A stretch of 64,000 nucleotides of DNA from the NCBI RefSeq assembly GCF_003569765.1, contig NZ_QXMG01000003.1, positions 149,157-213,156 on the forward strand. Reading direction: 5' to 3'. Position numbers and translations under genes: made by a program. The notes beneath the pieces were generated by a model, which made no database searches, was not told where the DNA came from, and was given only the letters and a program-made list of their open reading frames with translations. This document shows, piece after piece, positions 20,224 through 29,111 of the stretch. Every line of letters starts with the position of its first letter. Position 1 is the stretch's first letter. This stretch comes from Caldimonas tepidiphila (GTDB lineage: Bacteria > Pseudomonadota > Gammaproteobacteria > Burkholderiales > Burkholderiaceae_C).

Positions 20224-21932
20224 GAGGTTCGGGATCCGGAGGCTGCGGGCACCCGCCCGCAGCGGAATTTCTCGATGAACTGCAGCGGGTCCACCGGGCG
20301 CCCGTAGAGGTAGCCCTGCAGGTGGTCGACCCCCATCTGCGCGAGCAGCCGCGCCTGCCCCTCGGTCTCGACGCCTTCGGCGACGGTCTCCAGGCCGAGC
20401 GCCTGGGCGAGGTCGATGACGGCCTTGACGAGGTAGCGGGACACGTCGTCGTGCTCGACGTCCTGCGTGAAGGAGCGGTCGACCTTCAGCGCGCTGATCG
20501 GGTAGGACTTGAGGTAGGCGAGGCAGGAGTAGCCGGTGCCGAAGTCGTCGATGGCGCAGCGCACGCCTAGCGAGGATATCTGCCGCAGCAGCGCCTGGGT
20601 CTTGCCCTGGTCGTTCATCAGCATCGTCTCGGTGATCTCGAGCACCAGCCGGCCCGGCTCGATGCCGGTCACCGACAGCACCTTGCGCAGGTTCTTCTCG
20701 AAGTCGGGGTGGCGCAGCTGGCGCGGGCTGACGTTGACGCTCATGTAGAGGCCGCCGATCCCCGCCTCGTCGAAGCGCTTGAGCTGCATCGCGGCGGCGC
20801 GCAGCACGTAGTCGCCGAGCAGCGTGATCAGCCCGTTGTTCTCCGCCACCGGGATGAACTCCGCCGGCGGCACGAAGCTGCCGTCCGGCTTGCGCCAGCG
20901 CATCAGCGCCTCGCAGCCCCGCACGGTGCCGGCGGCGTCCACCAGCGGCTGGTACTGCACCAGGAACTCGCCGCTGCGCACCGCGGCATGCATCGAGGCC
21001 TCGATCGAGACCTGGGCGGAGCTGGCGCTGACCAGCTCCTGCTCGAAGTGCGAGAACCGGTTCTTGCCGAGCTGCTTGGCGCGGTACATCGCCATGTCGG
21101 CGTGCTGGATGAGCTCGAGCACCGTGTTGCCCTGCTCCGGATAGCAGGCCACCCCGATGCTCGCGCTGACGTAGACCTCCTGGCCCTGGACGACGATCGG
21201 CTTGCGCACCGCCTCCAGCACCCGCTCGCAGACCTGCTGCACCACCGCGTGGTCCTGCACGCCGTCGAGCACCAGCACGAACTCGTCACCGCCGGTGCGG
21301 CTGATCGTGTCCACGTCGCGCAGCGTGTCGCGCACGCGCGTGCCCACGACCTTCAGCAGCGTGTCGCCGGCGAGGTGGCCGAGCGCGTCGTTGACCTTCT
21401 TGAAGCCGTCGAGGTCCATCATCAGCACCGCGAAGCAGCCCTTCTGGCGCTTGGCCAGCGCGATGTGGCGCTCGATGCGGTCGTGCAGCAGCGACTTGTT
21501 CGGCAGGCCCGTGAGCGGGTCGTGCGCCGCCACGGTGCGCAGGTCGCGCTCGACCTTGCGCATCTCCGACAGGTCGTAGCCGACCACCCACACCTGGTCG
21601 GTCGCCGGATCGCGGAACACCTTCGCGCGGATCGGCACCGGGCTGCCGATGCTCGACACCAGGTCGAGGTCGCGCGCTTCCGCCCTCCCCGCGTCGGCGG
21701 CCTTCAGCGCGGCGCGCAGCGCCGGCCGGCAGTCCGCGCTCACCAGCGAGAGCAGCTCCCTGCCGAGCAGGTCGTCCGCCAGCATCGCCAGCAGGCGCGG
21801 CACGCCGGCGTTGACGTGGTTCACCCTCCCGTCCGGGTCCACCGACAAGGCGAAGTCGCAGGCCCGCTCGATGAACAGTCGCTGGGCGGCCAGCGTGACG
21901 TCGGAGCGCGCATCGGAGAGAGAAAATTCCAT
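20220..21932 (-). CDS. PAS-GGDEF-EAL cyclic-di-GMP protein
   Basis: This 570-residue protein has a PAS domain (SVDPDGRVNHVNAGVPRLLA, residues about 25-130), a GGDEF domain with intact RTGGDEFVLVL near residue 212, and an EAL domain with intact CEALMRW near 339. The catalytic EAL residues are present in NVSPRQLR, LEITETM, DDFGTGYS, LKVDRSF and TVAEGVET. Both synthesis and hydrolysis of c-di-GMP are therefore possible. The GGDEF I-site position (RxxD about five residues before) reads RDVDTISR, so product inhibition may exist. The gene is co-translated with the HDOD-GAF gene. The upstream gap (21933-22143) is relatively A/T-rich and likely holds the promoter. Confidence 0.93.
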   Translation of the reverse strand: MEFSLSDARSDVTLAAQRLFIERACDFALSVDPDGRVNHVNAGVPRLLAMLADDLLGRELLSLVSADCRPALRAALKAADAGRAEARDLDLVSSIGSPVPIRAKVFRDPATDQVWVVGYDLSEMRKVERDLRTVAAHDPLTGLPNKSLLHDRIERHIALAKRQKGCFAVLMMDLDGFKKVNDALGHLAGDTLLKVVGTRVRDTLRDVDTISRTGGDEFVLVLDGVQDHAVVQQVCERVLEAVRKPIVVQGQEVYVSASIGVACYPEQGNTVLELIQHADMAMYRAKQLGKNRFSHFEQELVSASSAQVSIEASMHAAVRSGEFLVQYQPLVDAAGTVRGCEALMRWRKPDGSFVPPAEFIPVAENNGLITLLGDYVLRAAAMQLKRFDEAGIGGLYMSVNVSPRQLRHPDFEKNLRKVLSVTGIEPGRLVLEITETMLMNDQGKTQALLRQISSLGVRCAIDDFGTGYSCLAYLKSYPISALKVDRSFTQDVEHDDVSRYLVKAVIDLAQALGLETVAEGVETEGQARLLAQMGVDHLQGYLYGRPVDPLQFIEKFRCGRVPAASGSRTS

Positions 21933-22143
21933 GCTCGGTTCTTGGTTCTGGGACGGCAGCAATTCGCCAAATATCCCGCAACAGAATGCGTATTGTGTTG
22001 CGTTTTGGATTTCCAGTCCCACAAACAAGCACCCAGAAGCACCGTTGTTGCACAGAAAGTCATTTCCCGGGACGGATTTGCACCGACGCCCGGCATGGGC
22101 CTTGCCGCGAAGCCGGGTCTTCGGGTCGAGTGCAGGAGGGGTG

Positions 22144-23802
22144 ATGGAGGCGAAGTGGGTGATGGGGCGGGCGGCGCTTTCCCGCGTGCCGCTCGGGGCA
22201 TGCGCGCTCGCGCTGCTGCTTGCCGGCTGCGGCGGCAACGGGGCCGGTTTCGGGGGGCCGCGCAGCACGGAGTCCCCCGCCTGCACGGCGCTGGCGGGCA
22301 CGACGGTCGACGCCGGCCGCATCGGTCTGCCGACGCGCGGGGCGACCGTCTCGTCGGCCGCGACGGTCCCTGCCTCGCCCGGCGGCGGCGGCCCGTACTG
22401 TCAGGTGGAGGGCCGCATCCATGCCGTCGACGCCGGCACGCCGGACATCCGCTTCCGGCTCAACCTGCCGGCGCAATGGAACGGCAAGGCCCTGCAGATG
22501 GGCGGAAAGGGCTACAACGGCATCCTCGTCCCCGCCACGGGGCAGATCGACATGGCCCCCTTCCGCGAACCGCTGGCCCTGGGGTACGCGACCTTCGGCT
22601 CGGACAGCGGCCACGTCGGCAACGAGGCCAGCGCGGAGTTCGCGCTCGACGACGAGGCGCTGCTGAACTTCGCCTGGCAGCACCTGAAGAAGACGCGCGA
22701 CGTGGCGACGGAGCTGATGCGGCGCCGCTACGGCGAGCCGCCGCGGCGCACCTACTTCGGCGGCGCCTCCAGCGGTGGACGCGAGGGCCTGACCGCGATC
22801 CAGCGCTTCCCGGCGGACTACGACGGCGTCGTCGCCGTCGCCCCCTCGCTGAGCTTCACGGGCGTGCGCCTGATGGGCGTGAAGGTGGGCCGGGCCAGCT
22901 ACCGCAACCCGGGCGGCTTCCTGCCAAGATCCACGCAGGCGCTGCTGCGCGACACCGGGATCCGGGAGTGCGACGGACTCGACGGGCTGGCCGACGGCCT
23001 CGTGAGCGACGTGGCGGCGTGCCGCGCCCGCGCCGAGGCCACCCTCGCCGGGCTGCGCTGCCCCCGCGCCGACGGCCCCTGCTTGTCGGATGCGCAGATC
23101 GCGACCGTGCGGCTGCTGCACGAGGGCTACACGCTGCCCTACGCGCTGGCGCACGGCCGGCAGGGCTACCCGGGCTACAACATCCTCGAGGGGACCGATT
23201 TCTCCGGGCCGCTCGGGCTGGGCGAGTCGCCCACCGTCGGCACGATGCCGGGCGTGCAGGCCAACGGCTACCTGTTCGCGCAGGGCGACGCCTACATGAA
23301 GTACTTCGTGAGCCGCGACCCGGACTTCGACACCCTCGCCTTCGACGTCGAGAACCCGGGCGCGCTGCAGCAGCGCATCGTCGAGCTCTCCGGCGTGGTC
23401 GGGGCGACCAACCCCGACCTGCGCGAGTTCGCCGCGCGCGGCGGCAAGCTGATCCTGATGCACGGGCTCGCCGACGAGGTGATCAGCCCGGACCAGACGA
23501 TCGACTACTACCAGACCCAGGTGCGGCTGCGCGGACAGGCGGAGACGGATCGCTTCATCCGCTTCTACACGGTGCCGGGCTTCGGGCACGGGGGCGGCCG
23601 CTTCGTGCCCTTCTGGGACGCGCTGGGCGCGCTCGACCGCTGGGTCGAGCGCGGCGAGGCGCCGGGAACGCTCGAGGCCATCGACATCGCCGCGGCGACG
23701 CAGGGGCGCAAGCGCCCGATGTGCCTCTACCCCGCCTTCCCGGCCTACCGCGGAGCGGGCAGCCCCGACGAGGCGTCGAGCTTCGCCTGCACCCGGCGCT
23801 GA
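22144..23802 (+). CDS. Tannase/feruloyl esterase family lipoprotein
   Basis: The 552-residue protein starts with a lipoprotein signal (ALALLLAGCGG, Cys29) and continues as a tannase/feruloyl-esterase alpha/beta hydrolase. The nucleophile elbow is GGASSGGREG (Ser209), the catalytic Asp is in HGLADEVISP (Asp444) and the His in VPGFGHGGG (His482). The family normally has Cys next to both Ser and His (CS-D-HC), forming a disulfide that links the catalytic residues. Here these are Ala208 and Gly483, so the bridge is lost on both sides. It probably hydrolyses aromatic esters at the cell surface; the exact substrate is unknown. A ribosome site AGGAGGG lies at 22134-22140. Confidence 0.85.
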   Translation: MEAKWVMGRAALSRVPLGACALALLLAGCGGNGAGFGGPRSTESPACTALAGTTVDAGRIGLPTRGATVSSAATVPASPGGGGPYCQVEGRIHAVDAGTPDIRFRLNLPAQWNGKALQMGGKGYNGILVPATGQIDMAPFREPLALGYATFGSDSGHVGNEASAEFALDDEALLNFAWQHLKKTRDVATELMRRRYGEPPRRTYFGGASSGGREGLTAIQRFPADYDGVVAVAPSLSFTGVRLMGVKVGRASYRNPGGFLPRSTQALLRDTGIRECDGLDGLADGLVSDVAACRARAEATLAGLRCPRADGPCLSDAQIATVRLLHEGYTLPYALAHGRQGYPGYNILEGTDFSGPLGLGESPTVGTMPGVQANGYLFAQGDAYMKYFVSRDPDFDTLAFDVENPGALQQRIVELSGVVGATNPDLREFAARGGKLILMHGLADEVISPDQTIDYYQTQVRLRGQAETDRFIRFYTVPGFGHGGGRFVPFWDALGALDRWVERGEAPGTLEAIDIAAATQGRKRPMCLYPAFPAYRGAGSPDEASSFACTRR

Positions 23803-23826
23803 GCCGTGGCGCCGGCCCGGCTGCGC

Positions 23827-24708
23827 TCAGACGCGGCCGGACTCCCGCAGCGACGCGAGATAGTCGCGGAAGCCCGGGCCGATCTGCGGATGCTCGAGCG
23901 CGAGCTCGACCGAGGCCTGCAGGAAGCCTTCCTTGCTGCCGCAGTCGTAGCGCCTGCCCTCGTAGCGGTAGGCGAACACCTTCTCGCGGCGCAGCAGGCC
24001 GGCGATGCCGTCGGTGAGCTGGATCTCGCCGCCCACGCCCCGGGGCAGGTTGCGGATCTCGTCGAGCACGCCCGGCGTGAGGATGTAGCGGCCGGCGACG
24101 CCGAGGTTCGAGGGCGCGTCCTCCGGCGCCGGCTTCTCGACGATCCGCGACACGTCCACCAGCCGGTCACGGACCGGCGTGCCGGCGACGATGCCGTAGC
24201 GCCGCGTCTGCTCGGGCGGCACCTCCTGCACCGCGATGATCGACGCGCGCCACTCGGCGTACTGCTCGACCATCTGCCGCATGATCGGCTTCTCGCCCAC
24301 CATCAGGTCGTCGGCCAGCAGCACCGCGAAGGGCTCGCCGTTGATCAGCAGCGAGCCGCACAGCACCGCGTGGCCGAGGCCGAGCATCTTGGGCTGGCGG
24401 ATGAACACGCACTCCAGGTCATCGGGCTTGATCGACTGCACGACGCGCAGCAACTCGTGCTTGTTCGCGGCGGCGAGCTCGGTCTCGAGCTCGTAGGCCA
24501 TGTCGAAGTGGTCCTCGATCGCCCGCTTGGTGCGGCCGGTGACGAAGATCATCTCGCGGATGCCGGCCTCGTAGGCCTCCTCGATCGCGTACTGGATCAG
24601 CGGCTTGTCGACGACGGGAAGCATCTCCTTCGGCTGCGCCTTGGTGGCCGGCAGGAATCGCGTCCCCAGTCCCGCCACCGGGAAGAGGGCCTTGGTGATG
24701 GGTTTCAT
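23827..24708 (-). CDS. galU: UTP-glucose-1-phosphate uridylyltransferase
   Basis: GalU makes UDP-glucose from UTP and glucose-1-phosphate. The 293-residue protein shows the nucleotide motif FPVAGLGTRFLPATKAQPKE at residues 9-28, VDKPLIQYAIEEA near 33, the base/sugar-binding GLGHAVLCG near 110, DDLMVGEK near 131, VGGEIQLTDGI near 233 and YDCGSKEGF near 263. A good ribosome site (AAAAGGAG) precedes the ATG. It lies downstream of opgC on the same strand. UDP-glucose is the donor for beta-glucan synthases, so the location next to opgC and 5 kb from the GT2 synthase fits a shared glucan pathway. Confidence 0.96.
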   Translation of the reverse strand: MKPITKALFPVAGLGTRFLPATKAQPKEMLPVVDKPLIQYAIEEAYEAGIREMIFVTGRTKRAIEDHFDMAYELETELAAANKHELLRVVQSIKPDDLECVFIRQPKMLGLGHAVLCGSLLINGEPFAVLLADDLMVGEKPIMRQMVEQYAEWRASIIAVQEVPPEQTRRYGIVAGTPVRDRLVDVSRIVEKPAPEDAPSNLGVAGRYILTPGVLDEIRNLPRGVGGEIQLTDGIAGLLRREKVFAYRYEGRRYDCGSKEGFLQASVELALEHPQIGPGFRDYLASLRESGRV

Positions 24709-24741
24709 CGTGTTGCTCCTTTTCGGGTCGTCGTAATACGG

Positions 24742-24769
24742 GGGGCGGCGGATCCCGTCGGGCCGCCCC
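24742..24769 (-). terminator. Hairpin in the opgC-galU gap
   Basis: GGGGCGGC (24742-24749) pairs with GCCGCCCC (24762-24769) between opgC and galU. It may partly uncouple galU from opgC; no T-run follows on the minus strand. Confidence 0.35.
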
Positions 24770-24777
24770 GCCCCTCG

Positions 24778-26016
24778 TCAATGCGGAATCCAGCGGAACA
24801 GGAAGCGCGTCCTCACCATCGCCCAACATGCGAGCAGCGCGCCGACCTGCACGGCGGTGTTGACCCAGATGTCGTTGAGCGCCGGCAGCGGCGTGTTGAT
24901 GACCAGCAGGATCAGGTAGACGTGCATGATGAAGACGTACATCGTCTCCGCGCCGAGCGGCACGAACAGCCAGCCGAGCAGGCGCTTGATCGGCACCCAC
25001 GCGACGGTCAGCAGCGCATGCGAGGCGACGAGCAGCACGAGGTTGTTGAAGAGCCGGCCGATCCCCAGCATGTTCTTCATGAAATAGGCCTGGTACCACG
25101 AGCCGAAGGTGTCCGGAGGAATCCAGTTCAACCGGGCCCAGTGCGGCATGTTTTCGAGCGGATGGTTGATCGAGAAGAGGGCAAACCCGAGCGAGAGCAG
25201 CACGCAGGCGGCTACCAGCACCCGCTTGAGCAGCAGCCGCTGCCGGAAGAACTCGGTGATCTGCTTCTTGTGGATGCCGAAGGCGATGCCATGCACGAAG
25301 GGCAGCTGCCACGCGAGCAGCGGGAAGGCGTACTCGAACTGCGCCCCGGTCAGCCGCAGCGACACCTCGCCAGGTGCCGGCGCCGGCTCGGCCAGGATGA
25401 TGAAGTAGAGCAGCCAGCTCAGGGCCAGCACCTTCTTCAGCTGCCCCTTGCCGATGGCCCAGAAGATCGCGGGCGTGGACAGGAACAGCACCACGTACAG
25501 GCCCACGATCTGGAACTGGTGCGGCCCCGCCTTCAGCAGCGCGACCTGGGTCAGCGCCCGCAGGATCCCCGCCTCGGGCGGCGGATAGAGCGGATACACG
25601 GTGCCGCTGCCCAGGTCGGTGAAGCTCGTCAGCGCCCCGGTCTCCAGCCCCGGCACCAGCCGCAGCAGCGCGATCGAGCCCGCCACCAGCAGCGCGATCT
25701 TGTAGAGCTCCCAGGCGCGCTGCCACAGCCGCTGGGTGCAGGCCTCCAGCCCCTCCGAGCGCATCTTGCTGCCGTAGACCACGCCGGTGACCACGCCGGC
25801 GAGGATGATGAAGGTCTCCGCCGAGGACACCACGCCGAAGCGCTCCCAGCCGACCAGGACCATCCAGGTGGGCCCCTTGAAGTGCGTCGTGAACAGCATC
25901 AGGAACACGAAGCCGCGCATGAAGTCGAGGCGCTGGTCGCGGTTACCGGGCTCGGCGTAGCGCCAGCCGGCAACCGCGGAAAGAGGGAGAATCTTCTCGA
26001 TGGAGCGGGAACTCAT
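24778..26016 (-). CDS. opgC: OpgC-family membrane acyltransferase
   Basis: The 412-residue protein is highly hydrophobic with about ten transmembrane helices and matches the OpgC family. The conserved start RDQRLDFMRGFVFLMLFTTH, GWERFGVVSSAETFIILAGV and the C-terminal GAETMYVFIMHVYLILLVI are characteristic. OpgC adds succinyl groups to osmoregulated periplasmic glucans in the inner membrane. No opgG/opgH is in this window, so its acceptor could be a glucan made elsewhere or by the GT2 cluster that begins on the other strand only 265 bp away. Start ATG 26016 is preferred; an in-frame GTG nine codons earlier is possible. Confidence 0.85.
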   Translation of the reverse strand: MSSRSIEKILPLSAVAGWRYAEPGNRDQRLDFMRGFVFLMLFTTHFKGPTWMVLVGWERFGVVSSAETFIILAGVVTGVVYGSKMRSEGLEACTQRLWQRAWELYKIALLVAGSIALLRLVPGLETGALTSFTDLGSGTVYPLYPPPEAGILRALTQVALLKAGPHQFQIVGLYVVLFLSTPAIFWAIGKGQLKKVLALSWLLYFIILAEPAPAPGEVSLRLTGAQFEYAFPLLAWQLPFVHGIAFGIHKKQITEFFRQRLLLKRVLVAACVLLSLGFALFSINHPLENMPHWARLNWIPPDTFGSWYQAYFMKNMLGIGRLFNNLVLLVASHALLTVAWVPIKRLLGWLFVPLGAETMYVFIMHVYLILLVINTPLPALNDIWVNTAVQVGALLACWAMVRTRFLFRWIPH

Positions 26017-26265
26017 GCGCCTTGGTTTTCCATGGAAGAGCACACTGGAGAGCGGACGAGCTGGGTTCGCCAGCGCGCCCGCCGCCCCTGGGGTTTCGGG
26101 CAGCCACGCAGTTCCCGGTTCATGAAGGCACGTTTCGTGCCCTCCAGCCTTGACGCCCCTGGCTCCTCGAGTGATGCAGTGTCACGCCGGGACGACGGAC
26201 GGTCGAGTACCGTGAAAGGATCGAAGGTCATTGCCATGCCCTTCACCCCCCGGTTGCCCGGTACG

Positions 26266-26271
26266 TATACT
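26266..26271 (+). promoter_or_regulatory. -10 element before the GAF gene
   Basis: TATACT (26266-26271), five of six to consensus, lies only ten bases before ATG 26282, with the ribosome site GAGG (26272-26275) immediately after it. This close spacing means the hexamer may instead be coincidental, or the main start is upstream. No strong -35 is seen. Confidence 0.3.
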
Positions 26272-26281
26272 GAGGTAAAGA

Positions 26282-26797
26282 ATGTATCGCCCTGCCTCAC
26301 CCCATCCGCAAGAAGAAGATCGCTTGGCCGAGTTGGTAGGTTTGGCGATCCTCGACACGCTGCCCGAGGACGACTACGACCAGTTCACGCGCCTCGCCTC
26401 GGAGGTCTGCGATACGCCGATCGCGCTCGTCTCCCTGCTCGACAAGGATCGGCAGTGGTTCAAGTCCCGCATTGGGATGGACGTCTGCGAGACGGGTCGC
26501 GCAGAGGCCTTCTGCCCGCACGCGATCCTGACGCCGGACGAGGTGATGCTGGTGCCGGACGCGCTGAAGGACGAGCGCTTCGCCGAGAACCCGCTGGTCG
26601 TCGGGCCGCCGCACATCCGCTTCTATGCAGGCGCCCCGATCGTGCTGGACAGCGGGCTGCCGATGGGAACGCTGTGTGTGATGGACACCCGCCCGCGCGA
26701 GCTCCACGACTGGCAGGTCCAGACGCTGCGACTGCTTGCCAAGCGCATCGTGCGCCTGCTGCAGCAGCGCCGGCCGCATCCCGGGCACGAAGCTTGA
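26282..26797 (+). CDS. GAF domain protein
   Basis: The 171-residue protein is essentially one GAF domain of the type found at the N-terminus of diguanylate cyclases and sensor kinases (LAILDTLPEDDYDQFTRLAS; PIALVSLLDKDRQWFKSRIG; EAFCPHAIL; FYAGAPIVLDSGLPMGTLCV). It has no output domain. It is the first gene of the long plus-strand cluster and ends 14 bp before the start of the exported barrel protein, so it may sense a ligand for the partner switch encoded downstream. That link is inferred from order only. Confidence 0.85.
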   Translation: MYRPASPHPQEEDRLAELVGLAILDTLPEDDYDQFTRLASEVCDTPIALVSLLDKDRQWFKSRIGMDVCETGRAEAFCPHAILTPDEVMLVPDALKDERFAENPLVVGPPHIRFYAGAPIVLDSGLPMGTLCVMDTRPRELHDWQVQTLRLLAKRIVRLLQQRRPHPGHEA

Positions 26798-26810
26798 TGA
26801 TGCCTGCGCC

Positions 26811-27830
26811 GTGAAACCGAACCTGCCCCTCCCCTGCACGAACGCCGGCACGAGCGCGAGCATCGCGCCGCAACGACGGCGCGCGCCCCTCGTGGTGCTG
26901 GGCCTGCTGCTGGCCCTCCCCGGCCTGGCCCAAGCCCAGTCCCGCACGCGCGACCAGGCACCCCATCGCGGCATCCCGCCCTTCGAGGGCGGTGCGGACG
27001 AGCAGAGCGCGCTCCGAAAGGGACTCGAGAGCTCCTTCGCGCTGCCGCTGCACAAGTTGCGTGACGGCACCGCGCCGCACCAGCTGAGCCTGCGCCTCGG
27101 CTTGGAGGTGCCGCTGAAGTCCAACGCGCTGTCGGGGGCCGGCTTCAGGAGCCAGGGCGACATCCCCTCGTCCCCGACCGCCCAGCTCGGGCTGCGCTAC
27201 ATGCCGCTCGAGGGCTGGTTCGTGCGCATGAACGCGCTGCGCTACCTCAGCCCGGAGCGCCAGCGGCCGTGGAACCCCGACTTCACCTATTCCTTCGGCT
27301 ACGAGGACTGGCGGCCCTACACGCTGAGCCTCGTCTACACCAACGACGGCGGCAACCGCTTCAACCCCGACCGATCCCTTGGCGAGCGCGTCACGCGCTT
27401 CGACGAGGGCACCTGGACCTTCGGCTTCAAGTTCCCGCTGCCCAAGTCGCTCGAGCCGGTGTTCCTGCTCCCCGACGAGGAGGACGCGGTCGGTTGCAGC
27501 ACCTCGTGGAAGTACACCCACCGCTACACCGACATCGAGGCCGGCGCGCGCCAGCACGGCAAGCACTCGGCGACCTTCGGCTGCCGCTACACCTTCCGGC
27601 AGCGCTGGTTCGTCAGCGGCACGCTGCACGGCTTCCCGAACAGCCGCCAGAAGCAGCCCTGGGACCCGGACTTCACCTACAGTTTCGGCTACGCGGACTA
27701 CCGCTCCGGCGGCCTCGTCGCGCAGTACGCCAACGACTCCGGCAATCGGCTCCCCGGCAACCCGCGCGCTCCGGGCACCGGCCGCTTCCGCGACGGCAGC
27801 GTCTCGATCGCGTGGAGCGTGACCTTCTGA
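26811..27830 (+). CDS. Exported beta-barrel-like protein with internal duplication
   Basis: Starting at GTG 26811 the 339-residue product has a signal peptide (RRRAPLVVLGLLLALPGLAQAQ, cut near residue 46). It continues with alternating polar/aromatic strands ending in Phe (AWSVTF), the mark of outer-membrane barrels. The two halves repeat: PWNPDFTYSFGYEDWR at about residue 153 matches PWDPDFTYSFGYADYR at about 283. The flanks match too: LGLRYMPLEGWFV with FGCRYTFRQRWFV, and TNDGGNR with ANDSGNR. I do not recognise a named family. Its place inside the GT2/DUF3131 cluster suggests an outer-membrane port or surface partner for the polysaccharide. Three cysteines occur in the central part. Confidence 0.7.
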   Translation: MKPNLPLPCTNAGTSASIAPQRRRAPLVVLGLLLALPGLAQAQSRTRDQAPHRGIPPFEGGADEQSALRKGLESSFALPLHKLRDGTAPHQLSLRLGLEVPLKSNALSGAGFRSQGDIPSSPTAQLGLRYMPLEGWFVRMNALRYLSPERQRPWNPDFTYSFGYEDWRPYTLSLVYTNDGGNRFNPDRSLGERVTRFDEGTWTFGFKFPLPKSLEPVFLLPDEEDAVGCSTSWKYTHRYTDIEAGARQHGKHSATFGCRYTFRQRWFVSGTLHGFPNSRQKQPWDPDFTYSFGYADYRSGGLVAQYANDSGNRLPGNPRAPGTGRFRDGSVSIAWSVTF

Positions 27831-27845
27831 ACGCATCGCCGCACC

Positions 27846-29111
27846 ATGAGCGCCCTGCCCCCGACCCCGCTTCCGCTGCGCGTGCTGGTGGTTGACGACC
27901 AGCCGATGCAGCGCCTGGTCGTGCGCCGCACGCTGGCCAAGCTCGGGCACGAGGTGTCCGAGGCGGCCAGCGGCGAGGAGGCGCTCGCGCTGATGGGCCG
28001 CCAGGACATCGACCTCGTCGTGAGCGACTGGATCATGGACGGCATGGACGGCATCGCGCTGTGCCGGGCGCTGCGCGAGCGCCCGGGCCGTTACGTCTAC
28101 TTCATCCTGATGTCCTCGCGCGACACGCGCGAGGACTTGATCGAGGGCCTGGACGCCGGGGCCGACGACTTCCTGCGCAAGCCGGTCGACTTCGACGAGC
28201 TCGCGGTGCGCCTGCGCTCGGGCCAGCGGCTGCTCGAGCTTCAGGCCGGTCTCGAGGAGCGCAACCAGCAGCTCCAGGCGGCCTACCAGCAGATCGAGCG
28301 AGACGTGGACGCCGCCGGCGTGTTCCAGAAGAGCCTGCTGCCGCAGGAGACGCTCGGCGCGCCCGGCACGCGCTTCGCGTGGCTCTTCCTGCCCTCGCGC
28401 TTCGTGTCGGGCGACGCACTGAACTACTTTCGGCTCGACGAGCACCGCATCGCCTTCTACAACTTCGACGTCGCCGGCCATGGCGTCGCCTCGGCGATGG
28501 TGGCGATGATCGTCACGCAGATGCTCAGCCCGCGCTTCTCGGGCGGCATCGTGCAGGACGCGCTCGCGGCGCAGCCCGGCGGCGCGGCCGCGACGCCGGC
28601 CGAGGTGGTGCGGCGGCTCAACGCCCGCCTCGTGCAGGCCGGCCTCGGCGCAAGCTACCTGACCTGCGTGTTCGGGCTGCTCGACCCGCGCAACGGTGAA
28701 GTGCGCCTCGTGCGCGCCGGCCACACGCTGCCCCTCGTCGTGCACCGCGACGGCGCGGTGCGGGTGGTCGAGGAGGACGGGGACCTTCCGGTCGGCATGT
28801 TCGAGGACGTGCCTTACCGGGACATCGAGCTGACGCTGCCGCCGGGCTCGCGCCTGTGCATCTACTCCGACGGCGTCACCGAGTGCGAGAACCCGCAGGG
28901 CGTGCCGTACGGATTGCAGCGCCTGGTGGACTTCCTCACCGCCACGGCCGCACTGCCCGCGGCGGAGCTGCCCCGGGCCTTCGAGGGCGAGATCCGCGCC
29001 TGGGCCGGCGGCGAGGGCATCGAATTCCAGGACGACATCTCGATGCTGGTGCTCGAGCATGTCGACGGCGCCGACCCGCAGTCGGCCAACGAGAGGGAAA
29101 GCGGGACATGA
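27846..29111 (+). CDS. Response regulator with PP2C/SpoIIE phosphatase output (RsbU-like)
   Basis: The 421-residue protein joins a receiver domain (LVVDDQPM; phospho-acceptor Asp61 in VVSDWIMDGMDG; Lys in FLRKPVD) through a coiled linker (LEERNQQLQAAYQQIERD) to a SpoIIE-type PP2C phosphatase (FNFDVAGHGVASAMVAMIV; YLTCVFGLLD; IYSDGVTECENP; FQDDISMLVLE). The metal aspartates are present. In partner switches such a protein dephosphorylates the STAS anti-anti-sigma factor, here encoded by the next gene, which overlaps by ATGA. Phosphorylation of Asp61, perhaps by the hybrid kinase at the cluster's end, would set the phosphatase. Confidence 0.93.
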   Translation: MSALPPTPLPLRVLVVDDQPMQRLVVRRTLAKLGHEVSEAASGEEALALMGRQDIDLVVSDWIMDGMDGIALCRALRERPGRYVYFILMSSRDTREDLIEGLDAGADDFLRKPVDFDELAVRLRSGQRLLELQAGLEERNQQLQAAYQQIERDVDAAGVFQKSLLPQETLGAPGTRFAWLFLPSRFVSGDALNYFRLDEHRIAFYNFDVAGHGVASAMVAMIVTQMLSPRFSGGIVQDALAAQPGGAAATPAEVVRRLNARLVQAGLGASYLTCVFGLLDPRNGEVRLVRAGHTLPLVVHRDGAVRVVEEDGDLPVGMFEDVPYRDIELTLPPGSRLCIYSDGVTECENPQGVPYGLQRLVDFLTATAALPAAELPRAFEGEIRAWAGGEGIEFQDDISMLVLEHVDGADPQSANERESGT

